DNA of 6,866 nucleotides from an uncultured Blautia sp. (GCA_945872375.1 CAMBYR010000119.1:1-6866), one strand, 5' to 3'. Shown: positions 1 to 6,481, counted from the stretch's first letter. The notes: a model not told the origin generated them from the letters alone. Program-made: numbers and translations.

Positions 1-1
1 A

Positions 2-1009
2 TGTGACCGTAAGTTCCGAAATTTTTGGGGCAGCACCAGGGCTGTGAGACAGCTGAATGATACGATCTGCATTGAGAATGGGTATTCCATTGTGGAGAAC
101 CCGAAGTCCCGTGGGAAGAGTTACGATAAATGGCTGGGAGATCAGGCGAAGCCTTCCCACCGCGAACTGCTGTGTGCTGCCATAGACAGTGCGTTGCAGG
201 AGCAGCCGGCAGACTGGGATGCGCTGCTTCATTTTCTGCAGGAGGCCGGTTATGAAATCAGCAGGAAAGGAGAGAACCCGTCCTTCCGACATAAGAGCTG
301 GAGCCGTGCGATTCGGCTGGATACACTGGGGAAGGGCTACGCCAAAGACGAGTTGATGGCCGTCCTGAAAGGAGAGCGGGCGCATACGCCGAGAAAGAAA
401 AGGCAGCCATATCAGAAAGCGGAAAAGGTGAGCCTGCTGGTAGATATCCAGGCAAAGTTGCAGCAGGGGAAGGGAGCCGGTTATGCCCGTTGGGCAAAGA
501 CTTTCAACCTCAAACAAATGGCACAGACCATGAATTATCTGACGGAGCATAACCTGCTGGAATACAGCGAACTGAGCGAAAAAGCGGCGGCGGCGACGGC
601 ACGCCACCATGAGTTGTCTGCCCGGATCAAGGAAGCCGAAAAGAGGATGGCGGAGATCGCTGTCCTGCGGAAGCACATCATCAACTATTCTAAGACCAGG
701 GATGTGTATGTGGCTTACCGGAAGGCAGGATATTCCAAAAAGTTTCTGGCAGAGCATGAGGCTGACATCCTGCTTCATAAGGCGGCGAAGAGGGCATTTG
801 ATGAATTGGAAGTAAGTAAAATTCCGACTGTGAAAAGCCTGCAGACGGAGTATGCACGGCTGATGGAGGAAAAGAAGGAAGCCTACGGCGAATACCGGAA
901 AGTCCGAGACGAGATGAAGGAGCTGCTCACCGTAAAAGCGAATGTGGACCGGCTGCTGGGTATGGAGGAGCAGGAGGCCGGAAAGGAAAAAGAACAAGGG
1001 GAGCGCTGA
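2..1009 (+). CDS. Conjugative-element relaxase, C-terminal part (5' end outside window)
   Basis: The frame is open from base 2, so this is a gene cut by the window edge, not a gene starting at the internal GTG at 44. Reading upstream of that GTG gives CDRKFRNFWGSTRAVRQL, which I recognise as the sequence following the catalytic histidine motif in VirD2/MobA-like relaxases of Clostridia ICEs (Tn1549/CTn type). The catalytic tyrosine and HxH metal-binding motifs should lie to the left. The visible 335 residues contain the KSYDKWLGDQAKPSHRELL segment, a basic patch (PRKKRQPYQK), the GKGAGYARWAKTFNLKQMAQ segment, and a long Glu/Lys/Ala-rich C-terminal half with coiled-coil character ending in EKEKEQGER. 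In the family the protein nicks oriT and pilots the transferred strand. The C-terminal half probably binds DNA or relaxosome partners (inference). No internal stop or frameshift is seen. Confidence 0.88.
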   Translation, partial: CDRKFRNFWGSTRAVRQLNDTICIENGYSIVENPKSRGKSYDKWLGDQAKPSHRELLCAAIDSALQEQPADWDALLHFLQEAGYEISRKGENPSFRHKSWSRAIRLDTLGKGYAKDELMAVLKGERAHTPRKKRQPYQKAEKVSLLVDIQAKLQQGKGAGYARWAKTFNLKQMAQTMNYLTEHNLLEYSELSEKAAAATARHHELSARIKEAEKRMAEIAVLRKHIINYSKTRDVYVAYRKAGYSKKFLAEHEADILLHKAAKRAFDELEVSKIPTVKSLQTEYARLMEEKKEAYGEYRKVRDEMKELLTVKANVDRLLGMEEQEAGKEKEQGER

Positions 1010-1025
1010 GCGGACCGTGCAAAAA

Positions 1026-1125
1026 GCGTTCTACGAACGCGCAGCCACAGAATGAAATTCTGTGTTTTAATGGGGCTTGGGGATATCCCCAACAAGCAGC
1101 GTCTGGTAGCCGAATGGCTATCCAG
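1026..1125. other. Cluster of four hairpins or palindromes after the relaxase
   Basis: Four inverted repeats stand almost back to back. GCGTTC-tac-GAACGC lies at 1026-1040. CACAGAAT-gaa-ATTCTGTG lies at 1046-1064. The 16-bp palindrome TTGGGGATATCCCCAA lies at 1077-1092. A 9-bp stem with one bulged T lies at 1103-1125, with arms CTGGTAGCC and GGCTA-t-CCAG around a GAAT loop. All were read directly. Their function is unknown. They could be an RNA structure, relaxase mRNA termination and stability elements, or DNA sites used by the element. The same DNA also encodes a small reading frame. Confidence 0.55.
1046..1068 (+). terminator. Possible intrinsic terminator of the relaxase transcript
   Basis: A perfect 8-bp stem (CACAGAAT/ATTCTGTG) with a 3-nt loop is followed directly by TTTT, about 36 nt after the relaxase stop. 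The stem is A/T-rich and the T run short, so it would be a weak terminator. Confidence 0.35.
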
Positions 1126-1150
1126 AGGCATTGCTTGCGAATTGGTGTAG
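1052..1150 (+). CDS. Small hypothetical ORF, 32 aa, tentative
   Basis: An ATG at 1052 opens a frame that begins MKFCVLMGLGDIPNKQRL and ends at TAG 1148-1150. The composition looks protein-like (hydrophobic start, then NKQRLVAEWL, which would form an amphipathic helix). There is no convincing ribosome binding site before the ATG. The next in-frame ATG, at 1070, also lacks one. The frame overlaps three of the four hairpins, so the apparent coding could be incidental to an RNA or DNA structure. The frame stays open past the TAG for another 43 codons to 1280, which could mean a broken longer gene. I do not recognise the family. Confidence 0.3.
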   Translation: MKFCVLMGLGDIPNKQRLVAEWLSRGIACELV

Positions 1151-1189
1151 TATCACTGCAACGCAGGCCAGATTAAAGGAGCAGTAAAG

Positions 1190-1282
1190 ATGGAGGGTGT
1201 TTGGCTGATGCTAAAGAAGAGAAAAACGACAAAAGGTTTTAGTGTTAGCAACGATATTATCCAAAAGAGCAGTTTTTTATAG
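1190..1282 (+). CDS. Small hypothetical ORF or truncated gene start, 30 aa
   Basis: The ATG at 1190 is preceded by AAAGGAG at 1175-1181 with 8 nt spacing, the best Shine-Dalgarno sequence in the left part of the window. The product starts MEGVWLMLKKRKTTKGF and ends at TAG 1280-1282. Base composition changes from G+C-rich to A+T-rich within the ORF. It may therefore be the original start of an ICE gene whose body was replaced by the downstream cargo (inference). It is in the same frame as the 1052-1150 ORF and separated from it by one TAG plus 13 codons. No family recognised. Confidence 0.3.
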   Translation: MEGVWLMLKKRKTTKGFSVSNDIIQKSSFL

Positions 1283-1299
1283 AATTGTATTAATATGTC

Positions 1300-1328
1300 T
1301 TGACATCATAGTCTTACATGTGTAATAT
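1300..1328 (+). promoter_or_regulatory. Sigma-A-type promoter of the PBP gene
   Basis: A perfect -35 TTGACA lies at 1300-1305, followed by a 17-bp spacer and -10 TAATAT at 1323-1328, a near-consensus housekeeping promoter. Transcription should start around 1335. A BlaI-type operator occupies the spacer and the start of the -10, and a second one covers the first transcribed bases, so repressor binding would block polymerase directly. Confidence 0.85.
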
Positions 1329-1351
1329 ATAAAAGTATTACACATGTAAGA
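1312..1351. promoter_or_regulatory. Double BlaI operator (O1 and O2) at the PBP promoter
   Basis: O1 TTACATGTGTAA (1314-1325) and O2 TTACACATGTAA (1338-1349) each fit the dyad TTACA-N2-TGTAA, matching the TACA-N2-TGTA core of staphylococcal bla/mec operators. With their flanks they form a perfect inverted repeat: the 16 bases at 1312-1327 are the reverse complement of those at 1336-1351, with an 8-nt gap. Dyad centres are 24 bp apart, a little over two helical turns, so two BlaI dimers could sit on nearly the same face. Paired dyads are known at the S. aureus blaZ promoter. Confidence 0.85.
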
Positions 1352-1463
1352 AAAGAAATAAAAATGCTTTGAAAAGGGTATATTTAACTTTTTAGTTAGA
1401 ATTTAGAATAACATCAGCACTCTATACGATGTTCATAAAAAGAAATTTTTTAAACAAAAATCT
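1352..1463 (+). other. A+T-rich leader of the PBP transcript
   Basis: From the predicted start near 1335 to the ATG at 1485 the leader is about 150 nt, long for such a promoter. It contains only weak stems (TAACT-tttt-AGTTA at 1385-1398; AACATC at 1410-1415 pairing with GATGTT at 1428-1433). I see no recognisable riboswitch and no terminator with a T run. Confidence 0.4.
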
Positions 1464-1473
1464 TACAAATGTA
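1464..1473. promoter_or_regulatory. Third BlaI-type operator (O3), just before the PBP ribosome binding site
   Basis: TACAAATGTA is a perfect TACA-N2-TGTA core. The outer pair is T...G, so it does not extend to the full 12-bp dyad. It ends directly at the GGGG of the PBP ribosome binding site (AGGGG at 1473-1477, 7 nt before ATG 1485). It lies about 130 nt downstream of the predicted transcription start, so if bound it would act as a roadblock to elongation, or it would serve an additional promoter that I could not identify. Confidence 0.6.
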
Positions 1474-1484
1474 GGGGATATGTC

Positions 1485-3041
1485 ATGAAGAAGATGAGAA
1501 TTGAGAGAACTACAATTTTGGCCGTAATATTTGTTTTACTGGGAGCGGTGCTGCTGGTGCGGCTTTACCGTCTTCAGATTCTACAGGGAAGCGATTATGC
1601 AGAAAAATTTGGGCTGCAGATTACAAGGAAAATTCCAGTAAAAAACGTGAGGGGAACTATTTACGACAGAAGCGGAAAGGTTCTGGCGGGGAATAAGCTG
1701 GCCTATATGGTTACGTTTGCGGATGAGCAGTCTTATGCATCGAACAGAGAGCGGCAGCTTTTTCTGAATGGTGTGTTATATAAGATTATGAAGACCGTCG
1801 AGAAGTATGGGGATTCTGTTTTGAACTATTTGCAGATCGAGTTGGATGAGGACGGAGGATTTGTGTATTCTGCGGAAGGATTCTGGTTGGACAGATTTCG
1901 GGCAGACGTTTTTGGAAAAGCGAATATTGAGGATATGACAGAGGAAGAGAAACACATTTCTGCTACTGCCATGATAGAGTATTTGGCAGGGGAGGAACGG
2001 TACTGTGTTTTCTCGGAAAATGAGAAGCCCTATACGGAGGCGGAAAAAGAAGAATACGGTATCCCTAAGGAGTGGACGAACGAGGAACTGCTGAAACTTC
2101 TGGGGATTCGATATGCACTATCACTTCATTCCTATCAGAGATATCTTCCGGTAACGGTAGCTGAAAATGTATCGGAAGAGGTGGTGGCAGTTCTTTCCGA
2201 GCATAAGGGAGACTGGAAGGGCGTTGAGATTGGAGAGGGCGTGATTCGTGTCTATGATGGCGGCGAGGCGTGTGCATCTGTTGTGGGATATACCGGAAAG
2301 ATTTCAGCAGAAGAGTTGGAGGAAAAAGAAGATGACAGGTACAGCCTGGATTCCGTAGTCGGTAAATCAGGGATGGAACAATATCTGGAGGAATATTTAC
2401 AGGGAAGAGATGGGGAAAAGGAGATTCTGGTAGATAATATGGGGCGGACTGTGTCAGAGGTGAGTGTGACAGATGCAGTTCCAGGGCAGGATGTTTACTT
2501 GAGCATTGATATGGATTTGCAACTTGCAGTCTATGAGGCGTTGGAAAAAGAGATTTCCTGCGTTCTCCTGGAAAATATCATCCAGGCAAAGAGCTTTGAT
2601 AAAACGCTGACTGAGGATACAACGGACATCCGCATTCCGATATATGATGTTTACTGTGCGTTGTTTACGAATGGAGTTCTTGATTTGGAGCATATGAAAG
2701 AGGCAGAAGCTTCGGAAGTGGAAAAGGAAATTTATCTGAGGTTTCTCAGGCGGGAGGAAGAGATACGAGAAGGAATGAAAGCTGCTTTAACGGGAGCGGC
2801 TGGTCAGAACTATGCGAATCCCGAAGAACAGAAGGAATACGAGAAATTTTTTATACAGAATACAGAGCTTGTCGCAGAAGAATATGCAGAAGAAGCAGTA
2901 TCCGCCTATGAAAAATGGGAGAATGGGCAGTTCACCTTAAAGGAATATCTTAGGGAAATTCTTGTGCAGGAATGGCTGAATCCCAAATGCTTGGGGAAAA
3001 GGAAACATATTTTACCCAAAAGGAGGCACTGGAGTATGTGA
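1485..3041 (+). CDS. PBP N-terminal fragment: anchor, pedestal and linker
   Basis: The ATG at 1485 is chosen because it follows AGGGG (1473-1477) by 7 nt and gives the typical short basic start MKKMRIERT. A single membrane segment covers about residues 10-27, followed by VRLYRLQILQG, the usual juxtamembrane motif of class B PBPs. Residues 56-68 (RGTIYDRSGKVLA) and 292-300 (VGKSGMEQY) are pedestal motifs. About residues 355-500 form an acidic, helix-rich linker of the kind I associate with Lachnospiraceae PBP2 proteins. The genuine sequence runs to about WLNPK near residue 501; the last 17 or so residues (CLGKRKHILPKRRHWSM) are out-of-frame, abruptly basic, and unlike the acidic linker. No catalytic motif is present, so this product alone could not be a transpeptidase. 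Confidence 0.75.
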   Translation: MKKMRIERTTILAVIFVLLGAVLLVRLYRLQILQGSDYAEKFGLQITRKIPVKNVRGTIYDRSGKVLAGNKLAYMVTFADEQSYASNRERQLFLNGVLYKIMKTVEKYGDSVLNYLQIELDEDGGFVYSAEGFWLDRFRADVFGKANIEDMTEEEKHISATAMIEYLAGEERYCVFSENEKPYTEAEKEEYGIPKEWTNEELLKLLGIRYALSLHSYQRYLPVTVAENVSEEVVAVLSEHKGDWKGVEIGEGVIRVYDGGEACASVVGYTGKISAEELEEKEDDRYSLDSVVGKSGMEQYLEEYLQGRDGEKEILVDNMGRTVSEVSVTDAVPGQDVYLSIDMDLQLAVYEALEKEISCVLLENIIQAKSFDKTLTEDTTDIRIPIYDVYCALFTNGVLDLEHMKEAEASEVEKEIYLRFLRREEEIREGMKAALTGAAGQNYANPEEQKEYEKFFIQNTELVAEEYAEEAVSAYEKWENGQFTLKEYLREILVQEWLNPKCLGKRKHILPKRRHWSM

Positions 3042-4255
3042 TATCCTGTGGTCTGGAGCAGTTGAAGGGCAGAAGCGGATTTGAAAGACTGGTTTATAAG
3101 TATATGGTGTTGGATGATATGATATCGCCAGATGAGCTTCTGATGCTTTTGTATGAGCAGAGAATTCTGGATAAAGAGGATGGAGACTATGCTTTGTGGA
3201 TCAGAGGAGAGTTTTCCGCCTATGAGCTGATTCTGCGGAAAATCCAAAAGCTTGAGATCACACCGTCGGATCTGGCTTTAGATCCTTGCTCAGGCTCAGC
3301 CGTCGTAACAGATACGAAGACAGGAAAGGTACTGGCATGTGTCAGTTATCCGAGCTATGATAATAACCGCCTTGCGAATGACATGGATGTAAAATACTAC
3401 AGCAAAATCTGCCAGAATGGCTCACTTCCATTATATAACCGTGCCACGCAGCAGCTCTCTGCGCCGGGCTCTACGCTAAAACCGGTTACGATTATAGCCG
3501 GAATCCAGGAAGGAGTTATTGATTTTCAGACAAGCGTATTTTGTGACGGTGTATTTGATAAGGTGTTTCCTCCTGTTAAATGTTGGAACCATGCCGGACA
3601 TGGAGAGGTGATGACAACGGCAGGAGCGCTGCAGCATTCCTGCAACGATTATCTGTGTGAGGTTTCGTACCGCCTGGGTATGATGGGAAAAGAAGAATTT
3701 TCAGATGAACAGGCGCTTTCTTATCTGAGGAAGTACGCTGAGCTGTTTCATTTAGATGAAAAAAGCGGAATCGAGCTGGTGGAGAGCGAACCTCATATTA
3801 CAGATCAGTATGCGATCCCGTCGGCTATCGGTCAGGGAACCAATAATTTTTCAACGGTTCAGCTTGGGCGGTATGCGAATACCCTGGCAAATGAAGGGCA
3901 GTGCTATAAGCTGTCGCTGGTGGAACGCATCGGGGATACAGAGAAAACACCGGAGATGGAGAGTGTGATGGGGATTTCGGAGGAAGCGTGGGAGAACGTA
4001 CATACGGGAATGAAATGGTATGCGCAGAATACCGGAATTTTTGAGGGTTTCCCGATACCGGTAGCCGGAAAGTCCGGAACGGCTCAGGAGATGGAAACAA
4101 GACCGGATCACGGTTTGTTTATCGGATATGCCCCGGCTGATGAGCCAGAAATTTCGGTTGCAGTGCGAATCGTAAATGGATACAAGTCAGCTCCTGCGGT
4201 ATCCTGCGCACGGGATATCTTTGAGGCGTATTTTCATATGGGGACGGCAGAATGA
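2972..4255 (+). CDS. PBP C-terminal fragment: transpeptidase domain
   Basis: This frame carries the complete penicillin-binding transpeptidase domain. The SxxK motif is APGSTLKP (Ser167, Lys170 of this frame; codon at 3470), SxN is HSCND (Ser223, Asn225), and the third motif is KSGTAQ (367-372). Further PBP2 landmarks are SYPSYDNNRLAN, PLYNRATQQ, SAIGQGTNN and HGLFIGYAP. The frame is open only from 2954 (TAG at 2951). The ATG at 2972 has no spaced ribosome binding site, so it is more likely an in-frame internal Met than a true start. Without the N-terminal anchor the domain would stay in the cytoplasm. It ends 9 nt before the convergent blaR1 stop. Compared with typical PBP2 proteins as I recall them, STLK replaces STFK, and HSCND replaces the usual VSCNY/F context. 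Such changes could lower beta-lactam affinity (inference). Confidence 0.85.
   Translation: MAESQMLGEKETYFTQKEALEYVISCGLEQLKGRSGFERLVYKYMVLDDMISPDELLMLLYEQRILDKEDGDYALWIRGEFSAYELILRKIQKLEITPSDLALDPCSGSAVVTDTKTGKVLACVSYPSYDNNRLANDMDVKYYSKICQNGSLPLYNRATQQLSAPGSTLKPVTIIAGIQEGVIDFQTSVFCDGVFDKVFPPVKCWNHAGHGEVMTTAGALQHSCNDYLCEVSYRLGMMGKEEFSDEQALSYLRKYAELFHLDEKSGIELVESEPHITDQYAIPSAIGQGTNNFSTVQLGRYANTLANEGQCYKLSLVERIGDTEKTPEMESVMGISEEAWENVHTGMKWYAQNTGIFEGFPIPVAGKSGTAQEMETRPDHGLFIGYAPADEPEISVAVRIVNGYKSAPAVSCARDIFEAYFHMGTAE
2982..2999 (+). other. Frameshift site in the PBP gene
   Basis: The reading frame moves from the one starting at 1485 to the one ending at 4255, equivalent to loss of one base. The most economical repair is one extra A in CCCAAATG (2982-2989), turning out-of-frame Cys-Leu into NPK-MLGEKETYFT, which fits the family. 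One extra G in the GGGG run at 2993-2996 would work nearly as well. No canonical X-XXY-YYZ slippery heptamer in the zero frame is seen here. Confidence 0.7.
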
Positions 4256-4264
4256 GTTTCTGGT

Positions 4265-6049
4265 TTATAGAATATTGTTCAGAATATCAATGGTAATCTG
4301 TGCCGCCGAACTGCCGTCAGCAGTTCCTTCATCCCTCAAATTTGTGGCAAAGCAGTAGATCTTGCTGTCGTTTTCCAGAAATCCGATAAACCATCCGTTG
4401 CAGTTTTGACCATCGACATTTCCGGTGCCTGTCTTTCCGTAAAGCGTTCCGATGGAAAGCTCAGATAAGAACAGAGAATCTTTCACAGCCTGTATATTCT
4501 GAGGATTCAGATTCCATTTGTTCTGCCATAAATCCGCCAAAACGTTCACCTGCTCGATGGGGGAAATCTTCAGGGAGGATTCTGCCCAGTAGTTTTCGAT
4601 GCCGCCTGTCAGGTCACAGTTTCCATAGGAAAACTTCCGGAAATAGGATGAGAGGGCAGAAAGCCCCATCTGGCGATCCAGATTTCGAAAGTACCAGTTC
4701 ACGGAATTCTGCATGGCAGAGGTGAGCGTCTGATCCCGATTCCACGCATCGTATATCTGCGGTGTGCCGTCCCAACGCTGAATGGAAGAGGGAGAAATCA
4801 GATTTTCCTCCAGGGCAGCCAGAGCACAGTAGATTTTGTAGGTGGAGTCTGGGGATACACGCTGTTCGCTCATTTCCTGATTATAAATCTGGTAGCGGTC
4901 AGCAGTGATATCATACAAAACGAAGGTTCCGTTTCGGTCTTCGAAGTAGGTAGATACGTCAAGCGGCTCATGGTTTCTTCCTGTCAGGCGATAGGTGGAA
5001 GAAGATGCCTGAACCATAAATAGGGGGCTTGTGCATAGCACGATGGAGACAGACAGCAGGAGAAAAAATCCGCTTCTGATTTTTTGTTTCGCAGAAGCCC
5101 TCTGATAATTGGCGATAGCCGTAATCCGTTCATGTATAAGTTTTTTTGTGCCACCCAGACTGGAAAGGGGCGAAAGAAACATACCGTTTTTCATAGCTTT
5201 TGCATAGCGGATCAGAGTAAATCCATAGTCCGCGTAATTTTCCTGCCCAATGACTTCCATAACGGCGCTGTCACAGGCAAGCTCACGGTCTTTTTGCATC
5301 TGCCGGAAGCCGTACCAGATCAGCGGATTGAACCAGTAAAGGATCTGCAGGAGGCATGACAAGTTATTTAAGAGAGCATCTCTGTGCCTGTAATGCTGCA
5401 GTTCATGAAGAAAAATATACTGGATTTCTTTCTCTGTCATCAGAATATCCAAATCTCTGGGAATGATGATCCTGGGCCGCAGGAGTCCGTAGGAAACAGG
5501 GCTGGAAAGCTGGCAGGATGCGTACAGGGCGATGCTCCGGTGAATGTGCAGCTTTCTCAGGCAGCTGACATAGTGCTGATACAATTCTGGTTCAGTCTGT
5601 TTCGTAACCGGAAACGCATGCTTCCGCAGAAGGCAGATGCGAAAGATATTGCGGACAAGGTATAGCGCCGCTACACAGCCTCCGGCAATCCAGATCCCCC
5701 ACAAAAAACGTGAGATCCATGGATTTGGGGCAGTGTTCATAGCCGTGGAAAAGTCCTGAAGCCACAGGTTGGCTGTTCCGGCAGGAGCGGTGTTTTCGGC
5801 TGCCGCCGCAGAAATCTGCCTGGAAAAAGCAGGGTGGGAAATTTTTGATGCCAGTAGGTAAAATAGTTCCCGGGAAAAGTTTTGAAATGGTAGAAAGGGG
5901 AGCAGCAGGGCTGCAGAAAATACATACCATAAGCCATACCGGGCATGGGGCGTAAGCTGCCTTTTCATCAAATGTCTGACAGACAGAAGGATGAAAAGGA
6001 GAATTGTCAGGAATACATTGCAGATAAAAAATTTTATGGGAAATATCAT
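4265..6049 (-). CDS. blaR1: BlaR1/MecR1 beta-lactam sensor-transducer with M56 metalloprotease domain
   Basis: The 594-residue product matches the usual length of BlaR1/MecR1 (about 585-600). Membrane segments are visible at about residues 6-24, 37-54, 115-135 and 325-345. The cytoplasmic zinc protease has HELQH at 215-219 and the downstream RELACD (Glu256, Asp260) typical of M56 peptidases. After the last membrane segment the extracellular sensor resembles class D beta-lactamases: SPDSTYK (Ser402, Lys405), QNSVN (Ser449, Asn451) and YGKTGTG (Lys539-Gly541). In the family, beta-lactam acylates the SxxK serine, activating the protease and leading to BlaI cleavage. All key residues are present, so the sensor looks functional. 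The start ATG overlaps the blaI stop (ATGA, 6046-6049), giving translational coupling. Its stop lies 9 nt from the PBP stop, with no room for a dedicated bidirectional terminator. Confidence 0.95.
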   Translation of the reverse strand: MIFPIKFFICNVFLTILLFILLSVRHLMKRQLTPHARYGLWYVFSAALLLPFLPFQNFSRELFYLLASKISHPAFSRQISAAAAENTAPAGTANLWLQDFSTAMNTAPNPWISRFLWGIWIAGGCVAALYLVRNIFRICLLRKHAFPVTKQTEPELYQHYVSCLRKLHIHRSIALYASCQLSSPVSYGLLRPRIIIPRDLDILMTEKEIQYIFLHELQHYRHRDALLNNLSCLLQILYWFNPLIWYGFRQMQKDRELACDSAVMEVIGQENYADYGFTLIRYAKAMKNGMFLSPLSSLGGTKKLIHERITAIANYQRASAKQKIRSGFFLLLSVSIVLCTSPLFMVQASSSTYRLTGRNHEPLDVSTYFEDRNGTFVLYDITADRYQIYNQEMSEQRVSPDSTYKIYCALAALEENLISPSSIQRWDGTPQIYDAWNRDQTLTSAMQNSVNWYFRNLDRQMGLSALSSYFRKFSYGNCDLTGGIENYWAESSLKISPIEQVNVLADLWQNKWNLNPQNIQAVKDSLFLSELSIGTLYGKTGTGNVDGQNCNGWFIGFLENDSKIYCFATNLRDEGTADGSSAAQITIDILNNIL

Positions 6050-6435
6050 TGTTTATCACCGCTTTTCAATTTGGTCTGAATCATGTCGTACAGATTCTGC
6101 AATTCCGAGTCCGGAATTTCGGAATCTGATAGCAGAGAGGAAAGCATAGGGGCCATCTCTCCGTTGTAAAAACGGTTTAGGAAGAGCCGATTTTCCTGCT
6201 CCAGATATTTTTTTTGTGAAATCAGCGGATAGTAGTAGTACATCCTGCCTCTTTGATCATAGGAAATGACTTTTTTCGCATTCAGTCTGGTCAGCAGGGT
6301 ATGGATGGTCTTCTGGTTCCAGCTATGGGTCAGGTTGGCCTTTTCGCACACATCATTTGTGCTGATGGGATAATCCGCCCAGATAATTTTCATAATTTCG
6401 TATTCGGCCTCTGAAATCTGGGGTAATTTTTCCAT
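6046..6435 (-). CDS. blaI: BlaI/MecI-type transcriptional repressor
   Basis: A 129-residue protein with the winged-helix DNA-binding domain in about residues 1-72 (LPQISEAEYEIMKIIW, then recognition helix region SWNQKTIHTLLTRLNAKKVI at 38-57) and a helical dimerisation tail. The start at 6435 is chosen because AAAGGAGT lies just before it with good spacing and MEKLPQISEAE matches the family start. The frame's extension to 6621 would run through the promoter and is rejected. BlaI dimers bind TACA-N2-TGTA dyads and are inactivated after BlaR1 activation. In S. aureus the cut lies in the dimerisation domain; the corresponding region here is about SSLLSDSE, 99-106 (alignment by eye). It likely represses its own operon, the PBP gene and the divergent gene, all of which carry operators. 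Confidence 0.95.
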   Translation of the reverse strand: MEKLPQISEAEYEIMKIIWADYPISTNDVCEKANLTHSWNQKTIHTLLTRLNAKKVISYDQRGRMYYYYPLISQKKYLEQENRLFLNRFYNGEMAPMLSSLLSDSEIPDSELQNLYDMIQTKLKSGDKQ

Positions 6436-6451
6436 AGAATACTCCTTTACT

Positions 6452-6465
6452 ATTACCTTTGTAAT
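6452..6465. promoter_or_regulatory. BlaI operator in the blaI-blaR1 leader (O5)
   Basis: ATTACCTTTGTAAT is a TTACA-N2-TGTAA dyad with one mismatch (C for A in the left arm). It covers about +10 to +23 of the predicted blaI transcript, suiting autorepression. The mismatch may make it weaker than the other sites, so repressor is made before targets are fully shut off (inference). Confidence 0.7.
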
Positions 6466-6481
6466 AATTAAACCTGACATT

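Larger units (their letters stand above)
1485..4255 (+). pseudogene. Class B penicillin-binding protein, PBP2/MrdA-like, split by a frameshift
   Basis: Two overlapping frames together match, in order and without gap, the large PBP2-type transpeptidases of Lachnospiraceae as I recall them. The order is N-terminal anchor, pedestal with RGTIYDRSGKVLA, a VVGKSGMEQY motif, an unusually long acidic helical linker, and then the transpeptidase domain. The shift from the first to the second frame needs one extra base; with it the product would be 923 residues. The family crosslinks peptidoglycan outside the membrane, usually in elongation. Placement under BlaI operators and next to blaR1-blaI suggests a replacement PBP induced by beta-lactams, as mecA is in staphylococci (inference). 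As read here, the first frame stops before any catalytic residue, so the gene would be non-functional unless frameshifting occurs or a base is missing from the assembly. Confidence 0.8.

Noticed and set aside
44..1009. Relaxase gene starting at the GTG at 44
   Set aside because: The frame is open and family-like upstream to base 2 (FWGSTRAVRQL spans the GTG), so this Val is internal.
1312..1351. Perfect 16-bp inverted repeat as an intrinsic terminator or transposon end
   Set aside because: It overlaps a near-consensus promoter and splits into two BlaI dyads; transcription starts within it, so the full hairpin is not transcribed from this promoter.
1429..1488. 19-codon upstream ORF whose TGA overlaps the PBP ATG (ATGA), possibly a coupling leader peptide
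   Set aside because: No ribosome binding site precedes its ATG and the A+T-rich peptide looks like chance; kept only as a note.
2982..3002. Programmed -1 ribosomal frameshift in the PBP gene
   Set aside because: CCCAAAT and GGGGAAAA are suggestive, but neither is a canonical slippery heptamer in the correct frame, and no strong downstream structure was apparent. A lost base is simpler.
4253..4267. Shared bidirectional terminator between the PBP and blaR1
   Set aside because: Only 9 nt separate the two stop codons and no stem followed by a T run is seen.
5084..5665. Plus-strand ORFs of 91 and 93 aa opposite blaR1
   Set aside because: They are antisense shadows of a clear blaR1 coding frame, with no ribosome binding site or recognisable motif.
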